This document shows positions 21,238-34,263 of a DNA stretch of 64,000 nucleotides, one piece after another. The stretch's first letter is position 1; each line of letters begins with the position of its first letter. Origin of the DNA: Romanomermis culicivorax. Lineage: Eukaryota > Nematoda > Enoplea > Mermithida > Mermithidae. The notes under the pieces are model-generated. The model saw only the letters and a list, made by a program, of their open reading frames with translations, had not been told where the DNA came from and did no database searches. The position numbers were made by a program, and so were the translations under genes. The DNA lies in the NCBI GenBank assembly GCA_963922205.1, contig CAWUHX010000125.1, positions 372,001-436,000 of the forward strand, read 5' to 3'.

Positions 21238-22507
21238 ATGTTTGCCTCATACAGGCAGTCACTGGTCCTATTGAAATGAAAATGAACAATTCTCTTTTGG
21301 CGCTCCGTGAACTAAGAGGCAACCAGTCGTATCTCGGACTATATAATAAATATCGCATGTTTTTGTTATTTTTCGGAATGAGCATTTTACTTCTTGATAT
21401 AGCCGTCAGAAACTTTGAACTCCCAACTGATCAAAGGTCCTATTAGTGAACTATTAGTATATTAGAAAATTGCATCTGTTTCGAATTTTTTTATAAAATT
21501 AATTTTTATAAGATTGACCGGCTCTTGACTTCTAAAATACGAAGACCCAATAAAAGTGGGTCGGATGCATGTGACGAGAAGAGTTTTTTCTGGATGATAG
21601 CAGCACCAAAGGTCAGCTCCCATGAAATCCACAATGATCCTCCACCGTCAGAGAAACGATCGTTTCTCAGCTTTTTTCAATTTACCGCTTTTCTTCTGTT
21701 ATACAGTAAAGTTAACATCATGCTCAAAACTACAATGACACGGTTGTACTCTTTTTCATCTCTCCGCGGAAAAATAGCATTTCAAAAAAACAGACTATAG
21801 TCGTTGATCCGTGCCAATGTTGAAACCTTCCCACTCCTTGGAATCTAACAAAACGGCTGGCCAACACTTTTTGTCGAACTTAGAAAACATGACTTCCTTA
21901 TCCCTAAATATCTAGGTAAACAAAAAACTCAATGTATTGGGACTCTGTTTACATGATTTGAATTTGAAGATTAAATGGTACAAATTAATACCATAATACT
22001 TTTGAGGTATTACTCTGTCTTGGATGCATACAATCGTTTAAGTCAAGCATTCGATCAAGAGAGACAAAATTCGCTATAATTGATGTCGAACATAAATTTG
22101 AAGGTTACGATGTATCATATCACTAATGATAATGAAAAATAATGAAATATGATTCCCCCAAATGTCCACAAAACAAGGTTTTGTTGTAGTGACATTTCCA
22201 GTCTCCCACAACTGTTTTAATGTCACTTTTCAACTTCTTTCATCTTACAACCGAAGACGAGCATGTCTCAAGCATCTCATCGATTTTCAAAAAGGGGGAT
22301 GCAATTACTGTAGTCATTGCATCGTGTGCTGGAATTTGTGGTCATTGATTCAGAGTTTTGCATTTTGTATTTTTTTATCCACTGTTCCTACCTCGCCAAA
22401 TAAACTTCTCACCATGCAAACTTTACGGATGCCGTTCGACTATTTTGAATTAGAATTTTTTTATTGGTTAAATAAACTGAGCGTTTGTCGAAAAGAAAGG
22501 GAGTATG
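21238..22507 (+). other. Intergenic, no gene seen
   Basis: No domain or splice pattern was found. A 122-codon frame at 22162-22530 runs into the LTR of the next element and is not credible as a gene. Confidence 0.5.
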
Positions 22508-22658
22508 TGCCCTGGCCCAGCCCTAGGTAAGTCTTAGTATTAAGGTCTGAACTTCTTGGAACAAACTCCTGCCAAATCATTTTTGAACTCAAAATCAAAT
22601 CTCAATTATCTTCCTGGATCACCAGCTGAAAGTCCCACAAATAAGTACAAATATAACA
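22508..22658 (+). repeat. 5' LTR, 151 bp
   Basis: It starts TGCCCTGGCCCAGCCC and ends AAATATAACA, and is followed directly by CTGGTGATCCG, a likely primer-binding site. It closely matches 28106-28253. Confidence 0.85.
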
Positions 22659-25030
22659 CTGGTGATCCGTTTAGGTTTGCAAAGTACTTCCCTTATCTGC
22701 GTTGAGGCCTAGTTTCCTTTACTTCTCATGAATACTGGAGGCTAGACCTCATAGGACATCTGCCTTAGGTTATTTTCCAGGTTTTTATAAGATGCTAATG
22801 AACTATCAAGAAATCCCTTGTATCCCACTGGCAAATAGCATTTCGCCAGTCACTCCCACGGCACTTAGCAACTTGCTAGTCACCCCTGGGTCCTCAAGTA
22901 ATGTAGTTTCAGTGCAACTGCCACCAGTTGCGCCGGCAGTTGTGGGGCGGACTCTCACTCTATGACAGGTGGGATCGGGTCCTCAGGATTCTGTGGATCA
23001 GGTGCAAATGTAAGCTAATTTGGCGCCTAGTAATCACCCTCAGGTACTTCAAAATTTATCTGCTCAGTCACCTTATGTAATTAATCTTTTAAATTCAGCT
23101 TAAAACACACCTGTTAATTCTGTTTCCTTGGTGCCACTGCCTCAGTCGGTTGCAGCTCCTGTTTTGCGATCGGCAAGTGCTCCTATTCTCAAGCAAACAT
23201 AGTCTCGCAAATTCAGCCATCGCTATCACGCCCTGCTATTTCTAGCACTCAAAAAACTTCTTTACAAACTGTTTCTTCTGATTCTGATTCTGTAAATGTT
23301 GATTATTCTGTTATCTCTTCTCGCCCTCATAAGAGTAGGAAATCTCAGCCTAGAAGCATTGGTGATGCCTGTATGGCTGAGATTGAAAATTTTCCAGTGG
23401 AAGCTTCTGCGCAGTTAACTGCCCCGGCAGAAGCTACTCAGTCAGTCACACAAAATATTCCCACTACTGCTATTATTAATCAAATTATCGGTTTTGTTGA
23501 AGACAAAACTGGAGAGAGTGATGAACGAAATTTGTGACTTTTGAACGAACTTCAAGAAAAGTAAACTAAGCTTTCCAAAACTCAACAAAGTCAAACTGCT
23601 GTCATTTCTGCCACCCTGAATAGTCTAATGAAAAAAATTTAACCTTTTTGTTTCTGAAGCTTCTGGTAATCTACCTGTTCAAAATCAAGTAGGTAATTTA
23701 AGTAACCCTCCTATTTCTGTATCTCAACCTGAACATCTCGCCTCTCATAGTATACCTGTAACTTGTACTGTACCTGTAATGTCTCATATACTTGCTATCG
23801 CTCCAGTTATTAAGTTAAAAACTCATAATTCTGAGCAATCTAATCCTCCTAGTCAGTGTGATTCTTCCATAATTGAAGAAGAGCATGTACCTACTTCCAA
23901 GATACCCCACAATTCCTCACATACTATTCCTCCTCCTGGTTTTTCTGACTATCCTCCTGTAAACCTTCCACATAACTATGGTTATCACACCACCGATATT
24001 TCGCTACCCATCGCATCATGATGAGGAAAGCGTGATTGAGGGAATAGTTAAGAATATGACACCTCTGTGCATTAATGAAGCAACTGGCAATAAGCGATTG
24101 CTGTGCTTTTTTATTAGTCTCGAAAGTGAGTTCCCTTTTGATTTAAGTAATTATGTCAAGATCAGTGCAATCCCCAGATTAATTCCTGATGCTCCTAGTC
24201 ATACTATTCAGGACACCAACAATTATGAAGAAGCTAAGCATATGTTAATGTTCTCTCTTGCTCCTACCTGTCATAAGATGAGTCTCGAACGTGAGCTAGA
24301 TTCGATGACACTGAGCTCGGGGGAAGACCCTGCTGCTTTTCTCAGCTGAGTCATGACTTACATTCAACTTCTATTCCCTGATAAGGATCAGAAATTCCGC
24401 CATCAAAAAGTCATCAAGACATTTTTGATGAAAATGCCTGATTTCTACCAAATCTCAATTGGTGATGATGCACAGGAATTTACTACTGTTCAACAACTTG
24501 CCACTGCTGTCTCTAAAGCTCGTAAGATTCTAGAGGCTACGAAAGCTGAGGTTGGCACCGCAAAACAGCCCATTCTCGTCAATCAAGCTGATCCTCAGTC
24601 TCAACGTCAACCTCCTACTCCTCCTTCTCAAAGACATCCTGATAGAAGACGTTTTCCTTACTTACAATCTCCTAATCATTACTCTGATAATTCCACTTCT
24701 GATAAACCTAGAGTATCTTTTAGTGAAGCTACTGTTCCTGTCGCTGATGGAGTTCATAATCATAGGCAACCTGAGTTCACTACTGAGTCTCAACTTTCTT
24801 GCTCTCAATATCGGACCAACAGGAGTCCCGATAATTCTGCTCACCATGATTTTTGGGCCTCATGCAGCCCTGATCATTCACGTTCTGACAATCATTCTGA
24901 TTTTCGTCCTCGTTATGATAGGTCTCAGAATAGGGATTGTAACTGACCTCTATCCATCCAGTCCACTGGTCGCTGATGTGAGGCTCACAAAAGCAACACA
25001 CACAACACTGCAGACTGCAAATGGTTAAAG
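22659..25030 (+). pseudogene. Gag remnant with C-H-H-C zinc knuckle
   Basis: About 1.1 kb of leader and decayed Pro/Ser/Thr-rich coding DNA leads to a Gag capsid-like region in frame 2 from 23978, broken by TGA 24347 and further stops. Capsid-like motifs include KHMLMFSLAPTC and VIKTFLMKMPDF. A zinc knuckle C-x2-H-x4-H-x4-C starts at 24977 (CEAHKSNTHNTADC), the same unusual form as in the first gypsy element. Confidence 0.75.
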
Positions 25031-25492
25031 TGCATTAATACTCAAACTGGATCTTCTTCTGATCCTCAGGTAGTTCCTTATACTGATAATAGGTATCAAC
25101 ACCATTACAATCCAAACTTTAGCAACAATGTTCCTATCAACCCAAATTGAATAAACAAGAGAGGCAGCTACAGTAATAGAGGGAACTCCTATTATCATGG
25201 CAGTCCTGGTTCATATTTTAACACATATGCTAACCATGATGCTGATGTCTGTAATGTTGTTACTTCTGCTCCTCATTAAGATTCTGCTAATTTTCCTATT
25301 GAGTATCACACTTACCCCAACAGGACTGCTCCAGCAAACCCTTGGGCTGAGTTTTCTGCTAATAATAGGCGTTTTACTGATACAATGTCTATTCCACTTG
25401 CACTACCTGCTCTTCAATCTCAAACTCTGATTTCTAGTACCCCTGAACCTACTCAACAATCTGAATCAGTTTCTGTATAACCTTCTGCAAAT

Positions 25493-26008
25493 ATGGTGCA
25501 AACTGATCCTAAACCTGATAATTCTAATAATGCAACTCTATTCTCTCCTGGTATTATTAGTTGGGATGTGGAAGACATCTCAGGGAATGACCCTAGGATT
25601 GCATATCCAGCAATATGCCATATAGGTAACTGTACCCCTGTTTCTGATAATTATGTAAAAAACTATCTGCCTACTAATGCCTTCCTGATTCCTATCAAAA
25701 TTGGACGCATAACTGCAAAGGCTCTCATCAATACAGGAGCTCAGTGTTCTGTATTACCATCTGGTCTTGTTAGAAGAGCTTTTGAGAAGATTGATACTCC
25801 TCTACCTGTCTGTGGCCACATTTGCCTCACAGATGGAGCAGTGGTAAAGACTCACGGTCCGGTTCTATTTACTATGGAGTCTGATTTCAGTCAACATCTT
25901 GTCCAATGTGTCATTCTCAATAATAACACTGGTGGCCAGTGCATCATTGGAACTGACTTTCTGCCTCATCCTGATGTCCAAGCCATTCTGAACTTTAAGC
26001 AAGGTTAG
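25493..26008 (+). pseudogene. Aspartic protease with mutated active site
   Basis: The frame reads a gypsy protease: active-site region ALINTGAQCSVL, a second half CHICLTDGAVV and the flap/psi motif CIIGTDFLPHPD. The catalytic Asp is Asn (AAT 25730-25732), so the enzyme would be inactive. It is homologous along its length to the protease of the first gypsy element. Confidence 0.88.
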
Positions 26009-26457
26009 GTTGAGATAGCCAATAAATGGCAACCTCTTACCCTAATTCCTCGACATCTGCCTAACTCACCTGAAATAAACTCAACTCTCTCCAGTCTTGA
26101 AGGACCTATTCTAGAAGAAATTCTGATTCACGTCCAATCTTCAGACTATCCATCATCTGAAAGTGATAAGCCAGTCAAAGAGATTGAAGCTGAATCCTCT
26201 GATTGACTTCTTCAAACCGACACTTCCACAGTTGTTGATCCCAACAATGTAGTTGTCACTGAACTTGCCGAACCAATCTTTATTGTTGCTGCTCCTACAG
26301 TTAAGATTCAACCCTATTCTCAACATTGGATTCGTGGTCATGTTTTTCCACAAACGGAGGCATCCATACCTGATTTAATAGTTCAACATGCACCTAACAG
26401 CTCTAATGGCAAAGAATTTTCCGTAGAGACTTCAGTGATTAATATCTGTAATGGAAC

Positions 26458-28105
26458 TTGGTAGTCACTGTTGTAAAGCACTCTCTCGAAAAGTCGCATA
26501 GCAGCCCACAAGATACTCTTTCTCATGTTGCTGTAGCTGCAGCCAATCATCAACCTGCTGCATTAGATCATTCTCTGCCTAATACCTCTGATTCTCAAAA
26601 ACTTCACTTAGCTCTTCAAAAAATGACTCAAAATACCTTTGTCTTGCATAATCAGAAGGCTGAAGCCATTAAAATCCTTAAATGGTATCGAGATGTCTTT
26701 AGTTCACCTGGTCATCCTCCTACCTTTCCTCGTGAGCTCACAGTGAACATCAATACAGGCAATGCTCAACCCATTGCTAGACACTACTATCGTGCTCCCA
26801 TTTAACAATGTCATGTAGTTAGGTCTCACATTCAGGAAATGCTTGATAAAGATTTCATTGAACCTTCATGGTCCGCTTGGGCTGCTCCTCTTTTTCTAGT
26901 GAAGAAAGACAGTTCTTGGTGCCCAGTAGTTCTAGTAGTTGACTATCGAGGCATTAATGAAGTTACACCTAGGGATCGTTTTTCAATTCCAAGAATTGAT
27001 GATTACGTAGATGTAATGGGAAATTCAAAGTTTTTCACAACTTTGGATCTGAAAGCAGGCTGCTGGCAAGTACCTCTTGACTCTGAATCTCATGACAAGA
27101 CTACTTTCATCTGCCAGGAAGGACTTTTTCGGTTCAAGGTTTTACTCTTTGGCTTGAAAAACACTCCTGCAGAGTTTCAACATTTGACGGAAAAAATTCT
27201 TCATCCCTATATCTAGAAAATCTGTTTAGTTTACATAGATGATATCATCATTTTCTCCAAAACATTCGAAGAGCATCTCCAACATATTCAGATAATCTTC
27301 AAGGTGCTCAGAGATGCTAATCTCACTCTTAGATGTAATAAGTGTGAATTTCTACCTCCTAAGATCAAATTTCTACCTCCTAAGATCAAATTTCTTGGTC
27401 ACCTTCTGAATTCTGACAGCATCTCTGCTGATCCGGATAAAGTAAAAGCTAATTGTGATTACCAATTTGTGAGTACCAAAAAGCAGATGCAAAGCTTTCT
27501 TGGCCTTGTACAATGATACAAGGGCTTTATCCCTAAACTCCCTACCTTATCAGCACCACTCTATGAGCTGTTCCCAAAGGATGTGACCTACACAGTAACT
27601 GATCTTCAAAGACAAGCATTTGACAGTATTAAAACTGCATTAACATCTACTTCTTTGCTGCATTACCCTGTTTAGGATTGTACAGCTCAGTTTATCATCC
27701 AAACAGACGCCAGTACTATGGCAGAAGGTGCAGTTTTGTATCAAGAATCTGGTGACGATAAATGAATAATCACTTATAATAGCAGTGTCTTAACTGATGC
27801 TGAAACTCGCTATAGTACTACTGAATGTGAATGTCTTGCAATTGTTTATGGTTTTCCAAAGTACTGACATTATGGTTACAGACAACCTATCATAGTGTGT
27901 ACTGACCATAAACGTTCATAATGGTTAAAAGATGAAAAACATTAGGAACACTAGACCGCAACACTTCACAATTAGTTTGCAAGACTATGACTATAAGGTC
28001 CAGTATGTCAAAGGAAAGGATAATGCCTGTGCGGATTTCTTGTCTCACAAAGATGTTCGTGAACCAACTCCTATCCCTCCAACTGTCCCTCCAAAAGTTA
28101 ACTCG
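26458..28105 (+). pseudogene. RT and RNase H remnant with many stops
   Basis: Segments 26458-26805, 26839-27216, 27304-27516 and 27932-28105 read RT fingers (RHYYRAPI), palm ([11 protein letters not shown]), the catalytic box YIDD (about 27223-27236, intact), thumb and the end of RNase H (DNACADFLS). Between them are in-frame TAA, TAG and TGA codons; for instance, a conserved Trp codon is TAG at about 27214. Integrase is absent. Confidence 0.88.
27350..27391 (+). repeat. 21-bp tandem duplication inside RT
   Basis: TTCTACCTCCTAAGATCAAAT is present twice in a row and duplicates seven codons (FLPPKIK) in the RT thumb. The other gypsy copies here have only one copy at this point. Confidence 0.9.
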
Positions 28106-28253
28106 TGCCCTGGCCCAGCGCTAGGTAAGTCTTAGTAGTAAAGTCTGAACTTCTTGGAACAAACTCCTTCCAAATCATTTTTGAACTCAAAATCAAATCT
28201 CTATTTCGGTGGATCACCAGCCAAGAGTCCCCCAAATAAGTACAAATATAACA
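28106..28253 (+). repeat. 3' LTR, 148 bp
   Basis: It starts TGCCCTGGCCCAGCGC and ends AAATATAACA. It directly abuts the RNase H remnant without a polypurine tract. Confidence 0.85.
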
Positions 28254-30149
28254 GTTTTATAAAAATTGCAGAATCAAAATTTTTTTTACCTGAATTTGAC
28301 GAACCTTGCATGAAGAAATTTTAGGACGAAAAAGCAATACATGAGATGAGGTACAAAAATTCTATATTCACCGAGCATACACATTCTTAGGCTAATCTAT
28401 ACTTTTTTGTCAAAAATCAGATGCTACCGATTTGGACTTGAACTTTTGACAGAATTTTTAGGTGTTGGCATGGCAAAAGATCCCAAGATTTCCTATCTAG
28501 TGGTGTTCACCCAATATGTTCCAAAAATATCAGTTGCATACTTTAACGAAATGCTCAAAAAGCAAGACTTACAAAAAAGGGATATCTGCACTAATCTGGG
28601 AATTTCACGTATGAAATATGGGTTGTGTCAGCAGATATTTTTCATGAAATGCTTCCTGGGGCAGTCGTGCATAGAAATTCGTTCAACTTTTTGGCAAAAG
28701 ATATGGATGGGCGGACTGGTTTGTGGACCTATCCCATTCTCTGCATCACTATCAACTATTATAATAAATAATAACATCCACTAAAATCAAAAGAAAAAAT
28801 TTAGTAGCCTTACTTGCTCCCAATTCAACGATACTATTGTTATCAAGGACTCAAAAGTGCTAACAGCAAATTCTTCATCGATTGTGATGATCTAAAGTGA
28901 ATTAAAATGCCGAGAAAATATAACACAGAAGCTCATAGAACACAGACATGAGCAATGTGCTCATGTGATGTGCTGATGTTTCCGCCCAACTATATAGCAT
29001 CCTAAACCAGTTAGAAAACCCAGAAATCGAGAAAAAGTGATACCAAAAAATATTTTTTATAAGTTAAGAATTTCAATTTCAAAAAATTAAAAAGCCATAA
29101 TTCACTGGAGTTCAGGCATCCTGAACCTGGTTTGTTCAACTTTTTGCAATACTGAAGTGCAGGAAAGGTTACCAGTTGAGTAATCTTGGCAATAAAAGCT
29201 CGAGAACACCATTTTCAGCACTTTTATTTGTTTTCTGATTGAAGTATGAACGTTGAAAATTTTCAGAAAAGTTGTGGACTCCTTCAGGCGGAAATCTTGG
29301 CTATGCCGACCAACACTTAAAAATAGGGCATCGTCTAGAATTTCTGGAAAATTTTAAGCTGATGAAATACTTCCTATACCTTGATATCCATGTTTTAAAA
29401 CTTCTTTAGTCGAATTGGAAAATAACGAAGCGCGGGAGCCATAGGAATGGCGACCTTGTAACTGAAAACTGCGGATTTGAAGCAAAATGTTCAGTTATAG
29501 ACTTAAAAACCAAAATTCCGAAATGATTCTTCATCCTGGATGATAGTTATTTGTTCAACCTCTATCAGTACACAATGTACTATTTTTTCAAGGAAAGTAA
29601 TGCCTCATATTAAAATGTTTGACTCAACGATTCACAACAAAAGTCAAATTAGACATATCCATGAATATTCTACACCAGCATGTATTCGTTCTTTGATTTC
29701 TGACACCAAATGATAGAAAGGATGCAATGGGTATTCACAAAATGATACTATTACATAAACCTCTACTTAAGTATGATGACAGGCTTCGGGCACAGGGTTC
29801 CGAATGATTAGCCCTCTGCGGCATCTATTTTGATTTAGTATTACTGTACAAGATTGCCATTTAATGATTGCATTTTAACAGTCCCTTCAAACTGTATTTG
29901 GCTGAGTTCGGGTTAGATACCAGGAAGTAAAAATTCTGCATAAGGGCATTTTCTGTATATGGAATTTATTATATTACAAGGCTGTTATGTCTTCATATGC
30001 TGAGTTATATGGAAAAACTGAAAAATAAAGATTTTACTGATTTCCTCAAAGAACGTAGTCCAACGTCCGACGGTTTCCAGTCTCCTACATTCCTATATAA
30101 TATGTTTGTTCTTTTTCTGCATTTATTTTTGGAACAATATATAAACTAC
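28254..30149 (+). other. Intergenic, no gene seen
   Basis: AT-rich DNA without recognisable genes or elements. A 125-codon frame at 28407-28784 shows no known motif, and I do not regard it as a gene. Confidence 0.5.
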
Positions 30150-31296
30150 TAGGGATGGGATGGGTATCCGAGTCGGAGTCTGAGACCTTGGGTATCTGAG
30201 CATTTTTCGAGTCAGAGTCTGAGTCCGACCTGCCAAGAATTTTAAGTCCCAGTCCGAGTCCAACCTTTCAAAAATTTCAAGTCCCTGTCTGAGTCCGACT
30301 TTAATATGTCAAATATAACTCGGACACCTGATCAAATTAAAATGATACAAATAATTGTTCAAAAAGTTATAATGATATTTAACATTATTCATAGAATGTA
30401 CAACTATGAGTTGGGGCAAAAAAATTTATTCATATGAAACGGTTTTTGCATATTCAATATCATATTGTGATTTTACACAGTGAAGTGAAGGTGTATCAAA
30501 TTTTGTGTATGTAAGGCTAGTTCAGTTTAAGTTTTTGCCTCTGTGCCACTTTTTGAAGCAATTATTCCTTTTTTAGCGTAAAATCAATTCAGAAGCCTCA
30601 TGGAAGTAGTTTTCGGAAATTTCTACTCTTCCACTCAAATCTTTTTGGCCAAGTTAATGAGAGTTAACAAATAAATTTCTGGTTTAAAAATTTTTCAAAT
30701 AATAAAATTCTAAAAATTACGACCTTTGAACACTAAATTCGAATCTAATTCTTGAAATAAATGTTTGGAAAATTGATTTTCCAGCATGGCACAAGGTCAA
30801 TACACAAAAAAATTTTTCTGGTGCCTTGCGCTGAAAAGATTCACTTCTTTTCTGGGCTTTCACTTGTCATCCTGGAGCAATTGACCATCGGTTTATCATC
30901 TAATCCAAATTTATTATGCTATTGGATAGTTTTCTAGACAAATTGTTCCACAATGTTTGTGGATTAGACTTGAAACTCGAAAATTTCAATTTTTTGCTCA
31001 ATTTTAAGGAATTTTTTTAGTTATGAATAAAATTTAAAAAATAACACTGATTTGGTTATTAGTCTTTGGCCATGACATAGAGGAACACAGGTTACTTATT
31101 TATACCAATTTTTGCTATGTACAAATTGTACAAATGAAATATTGGCTGTCATTTGTACATGTGCAAATGGGTGATGTACAAAAAGAAAACCCTGCTCTGT
31201 ACATATAAGACATAGAGTCTGAATCCGAGTAAGCCAGAATTTGGAGTCCAAGCCCGAGTCTGATTGCAAGAAAAATCTGTGTCCATCCCATCCCTA
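30150..31296 (+). mobile_element. hAT-type MITE, ~1.15 kb
   Basis: Terminal inverted repeats TAGGGATGGGATGG and CCATCCCATCCCTA are flanked by TAAACTAC (30142-30149) and TAAACTTC (31297-31304), an 8-bp target duplication with one mismatch. Both ends carry clustered GAGTCCGAGTC/GAGTCTGAG words, the kind of subterminal repeats that hAT transposases bind. There is no transposase frame. The interior 30540-31020 is related to 16270-16730 inside the other MITE. Confidence 0.82.
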
Positions 31297-31304
31297 TAAA
31301 CTTC

Positions 31305-34263
31305 TGTGCTGAGTTTATAAACGAAATGACATGTTTGCTACATCAAAATAAGTATGTGTAAAAAGCTGTTGGTAGGAAGCACCCTTTATTATCCTATACT
31401 AGAGTCTTGAATGTCAGCCAGAAGTATTAATCTTATTGAAAAATGTCATCACTTTATGTTTTGGGAAATACCTGTAATAATAATAATAATACGCCAGTAG
31501 TGAACAAAATGCAAAAAGAAAAACTCCTAGTGCAAAAAGAACAATAAGTGAAGAAAAGAAGAAGGAAGTAACACAACATATGGAATGGAGAATGAAAATT
31601 CACGAAAAAACTGAAATACTGGAGTAGTAAGGAGGAGGGTTGTCAAACATAAATTTGAGGGTACGCCACACACAAAACATAGACAATTTTTTTTACCTGG
31701 CAGGGTGGCAAAAGCTCTCTGGGGTATGCTGGGGGTTCGCCTTTGCTAACTGCATTTACTGTTCAAATGCCAATGGCTGTAGTGACCTCCACCAAACATG
31801 CCCAGACATGCCCTCACTCCCTTATACATCAACTATTTATAAACAAGGGACACATTCTTATTAATAATAGTGCAGTAAAAGAAACACATGTCTTTTCATA
31901 ATACTGATTGATGCTAGACATGCACGGCAAGAATTTTCCAGGTGGGAGGGTCCTTGGACTTTTTACCCAGAGGGATAGGGGTTTGGCGAGCAAAAAACAT
32001 GTAAAAGTTTTGCAAGCTTGTTTTCCATACAGAAAATGCACAAAAATCATCAGAAAAGCTGTCTTGGAAAAAGTTCAGGGGGCATTTGATGATTTTTTGG
32101 CCAGAGGAGGGTCGCCAGGGTCTCAGGTATGGGGGTTTACACCCTACCCCCCTATGTGCATGCATGGTATGGATATTCAATCAATTGATACATGTTCAAG
32201 AGAATGACTGTTCAAAACTTCATTTGAACCAGTGCTTTTTGTTGCATCTTTGTACCTGTACAAAGATCGACCAAAAAATCTTTGTACGTTATGAAGAAAA
32301 TTTTGTTGTACACAAAAAGCATTGTTTGTGTATTTTTGTACAAAACTTCTCACAGATAGAACTTGAGTTCATGTCCATCATTATACCAATGCACAGGATA
32401 TTGAAAAATGCGGTTTCTGTTGTTTGTTGTTTTCGGTCTATCCATCGCGTAGCACTGGAAAAAATTTAGGTTCTGATATCCTAACATATTGGGAAATCAA
32501 TTTGAGGATAACTTATTCAATGAACATAAAGTTCAAAGTTTCTGTTCAAAAACATACTTTCATCATTTTACAAATTGCTAGAATCACCAAATGTTCCCCT
32601 TTTACAGAAATTTTTTCTCTAAGAGATTTGTTTGATAGAACAAAATTTTTTTTTCTTTTTTTTCTCACCTAGTCCCCAACCCCTTGATGAAAAGTTGGAG
32701 AACCATATCCCCAGAAAATTTCGTGCACTACATGTCTGTTACCAACCTAGATCCAAGCAAGTTGGCTGGGAGTGCCCCTTTTCCAGGTACGTTTTTACAT
32801 CCCATGATTATGGTAAGCTTTTGAATTAATAGATTATTACATACAGCACTTTAAAATTATACATGGACCTTTGAGATATGTCCAAATTTTTATTTTTCAA
32901 ATGTCTGTGAGCAAACCACAGAAAGTTCAACTCATCTGATGTAACAGAACTTGCTTGATGGATACATACACAACACTAACCGAATTTCTGGCTGTGTAAC
33001 TAGATTTTCCAATCAGATTGTATATATGTTACAACCAAGAGCCTGACGGCTGCTTTGATAAGCTATAGTTTCTTGCAATGTGCATTTTAAAACTGAAAAT
33101 ACTGCAAATTTTCATGCGCTTCGCTCCAAATTTCGAATGATTTATCATTCATGGTATTACATTCAGTGTGCAGTAAGAAAATATTGTTCTAGTTTGTGCT
33201 ATAACTTCTAATCATCAACTATCGATGGATATCTCTTGTTTTCTGACAAAGGCTTTTTGTGGTCATTAAGAATTTCTGACTTTAGTGAACAAAGAACATT
33301 TGCATCACAAAAAAATTTATAGCACAGAAGTTCTTGCAGGTTGGAAAAACTAAATTCTTGATTGCTTGCGTGACTATTGAATTTCATTTCGATTGACTGG
33401 AAATTCACTGTAAAATTAAACCTTTTATCTGAGAAACTTAAAGAGACTCATTTTTCAAATTTTGAAATGTATCATTTTCAAGCAATCTAGAATATCAGTA
33501 GTGAGGCAGGCAGGAGAGATAGCCAGGGAATTGACCTTAATGCACATGTTTCATACACCCACACTTACCTGAGAAACTGCTAGTCTTAAGTTCTTGAACC
33601 CCACAATAATAATATAACCCAAATTAGAAAACCTTCATTTTCCTAATTTGAATTCCCAATGCTGAGGACCAAAAGAGAAGATGTTTCTCCTATATAAGTT
33701 TAACCTAATAAAAGCAACAGCTTATGCAACCAATACAATAATTGTGAAATCGGCAGAGTTAATACAATGAATTTCCCATGTGCTGAGGAAAACTAAAGGC
33801 ATGGGGAACAGTGACTAATACAAAATATATGACAAGAATCGGAAACTCATAGCCAATCAAGGAATTTCCAAACTTGGAAATATACCTGATATCCGCGAGA
33901 GTTAGACCTTTCAAGGGAAACCTAGAACCTTGGGTTCAGCCCATTCAAATTTTTATCATCAAAATTCATTAAAAATAAATTATTTTCAAATCAAATCATA
34001 TCACTTTTTCCATATCTAAATTATTAAAAATTTTCAATCTGGAGCCCTATAAAAATTTTAAATACTGAGCACCACAAATGGAGCGTAGTTGGTCGCTCAA
34101 GCAGCTGGTCAAAGATTGGTGTCCGATCAAGTGGTGGACAATCGGATCAGGTCTACCCTCCCCAACATATAGAGGCAGCAAGGGTAAGATTTGGTAAGGT
34201 GTTAGTTGCCTACCAGCTTAATGTTTGTATATCAGTGGCTCACCTAACAAGCCTGCATTAATT
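31305..34263 (+). other. Intergenic repeat fragments, no gene seen
   Basis: A (TAA)n microsatellite lies near 31480. A MITE-like copy lies at 31918-32166. A palindromic CTTTGTACCTGTACAAAG near 32250 recurs in altered form near 44260. An old repeat spans 32990-33500. No protein-coding gene is supported. Confidence 0.5.
31918..32166 (-). mobile_element. MITE-like element, inverted copy of 21042-21237
   Basis: On the minus strand it shares the order of blocks with 21042-21237 and has related ends (ACATGCACGG at the left, TGCATGCATG at the right). A third, weaker piece lies near 32640-32740. Confidence 0.55.

Larger units (their letters stand above)
22508..28253 (+). mobile_element. Decayed Ty3/gypsy element with ~150-bp LTRs, integrase deleted
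   Basis: Direct repeats TGCCCTGGCCCAGC...AAATATAACA at 22508-22658 and 28106-28253 are short LTRs with TG/CA ends. A primer site (TGGTGATCCG) follows the left one. Inside are Gag, protease, RT and RNase H with many stops. The reading reaches the end of RNase H and then meets the 3' LTR, with no integrase and no polypurine tract, so a large deletion has removed the 3' internal part. Protein motifs match the gypsy element at 1-6.15 kb closely. Confidence 0.87.

Noticed and set aside
22162-22530. 122-codon frame overlapping an LTR
   Set aside because: Runs into the 5' LTR of the next element and shows no domain.
24552-25430. Leu/Ile-rich frames resembling membrane proteins
   Set aside because: Shadows of the Pro/Ser/Thr-rich Gag frame; hydrophobicity comes from the off-frame reading of T-rich codons.
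28407-28784. 125-codon plus-strand frame
   Set aside because: No known motif, no splice context, AT-rich; not convincing.
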